From: Sulfurimonas sp. | GTDB taxonomy: Bacteria > Campylobacterota > Campylobacteria > Campylobacterales > Sulfurimonadaceae | DNA: 32,930 nt | Direction: 5' to 3' | Assembly: GCF_026991475.1 (NCBI RefSeq) | Contig: NZ_JALXBK010000122.1 | Location: 1-32,930, forward strand | In this document: positions 32,872 to 32,930 of the stretch, in pieces | Numbering within the stretch: the stretch's first letter is position 1 | Layout of the letters: every line of letters starts with the position of its first letter | Made by a program: the position numbers and the translations under genes | The notes under the pieces: model-generated | What the model was told of the DNA's origin: nothing | Databases searched by the model: none | Seen by the model: only the letters and a program-made list of their open reading frames with translations

Positions 32872-32930
32872 GTGTTACGCCTATTTGTTTTGGCTCAACT
32901 TTTTTTACTCTCTCTTTATGCCTGCGATGG
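32872..32930 (+). CDS. Start of an exported protein, truncated by the window edge
   Basis: A GTG right after the ybaB stop codon opens a frame that stays open to the edge, giving M-L-R-L-F-V-L-A-Q-L-F-L-L-S-L-Y-A-C-D-G. This is a signal peptide with a possible cut after Ala17; the Cys at 18 after L-Y-A could be a lipobox, although the +2/+3 residues are Asp and Gly. In relatives an exported PDZ-type protein lies at this place, but only 19 codons are visible and the start codon is not certain. Confidence 0.5.
   Translation, partial: MLRLFVLAQLFLLSLYACD

Noticed and set aside
1-32930. CRISPR arrays, tRNA or rRNA genes, insertion sequences, prophage
   Set aside because: I looked for regular repeats, cloverleaf ends, transposase motifs and terminal inverted repeats and saw none.

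Overview
The window looks like a chromosomal piece of a free-living, AT-rich member of the Campylobacterota, most like Sulfurimonas or a close relative. I base this on the protein character, a spc operon without rpmD (L30), secY followed directly by map and infA with no adk, the nfu-TPR-murE and panD-ybaB neighbourhoods, and an NnrS-type respiratory/NO gene. Genus-level assignment is inference.

Layout. (1) 1-2212, minus strand: a lipoprotein cut by the window edge, RNase HII (rnhB) and an AAA-type ATPase. (2) 2304-13080, plus strand: a sigma70-type promoter, then the fused S10 and spc operons (rpsJ to rplO), secY, map and infA, closed by a bidirectional terminator. (3) 13088-24383, an 11-kb block of non-ribosomal genes: chorismate mutase, a CvfB-like S1-domain protein, a glycine-zipper lipoprotein, a minus-strand run crp/fnr - exported Hsp20 - SPL-family radical SAM - nnrS, a small membrane protein, a small zinc-ribbon protein, a PAS histidine kinase with its OmpR-type regulator, and the anaerobic ribonucleotide reductase locus. 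(4) 24516-27632, plus strand: the alpha operon (rpmJ, rpsM, rpsK, rpsD, rpoA, rplQ) with a structured leader and a terminator. (5) 27685-32930: an aldo/keto reductase with a changed catalytic residue, nfu, a TPR protein, murE, an outer-membrane barrel protein, a thioredoxin-like ferredoxin, panD, ybaB and the start of an exported protein.

Most notable observation. The class III ribonucleotide reductase appears to be split. The 716-residue nrdD product has the ATP cone, the catalytic barrel cysteines and the zinc-site region, but ends before the glycyl-radical loop. An unannotated 49-codon gene (22005-22154, minus) with its own strong ribosome binding site encodes that missing loop (RVMGY, then RPV, FN, GK). 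It lies 78 nt downstream in the same frame, behind several stop codons and a strong hairpin that begins on the nrdD stop codon. nrdG, the radical SAM activase that would make the radical, starts inside this small gene. The set reads as a three-piece enzyme: catalytic body, separate radical-carrying domain, activase. It recalls the way GrcA/YfiD supplies a spare radical domain to pyruvate formate-lyase.

The rest is mainly housekeeping. The ribosomal genes are tightly packed (overlaps of 1-14 nt, gaps of a few nt), so translation is probably coupled. The only notable gap in the spc operon, before rpsH, holds a set of alternative hairpins.
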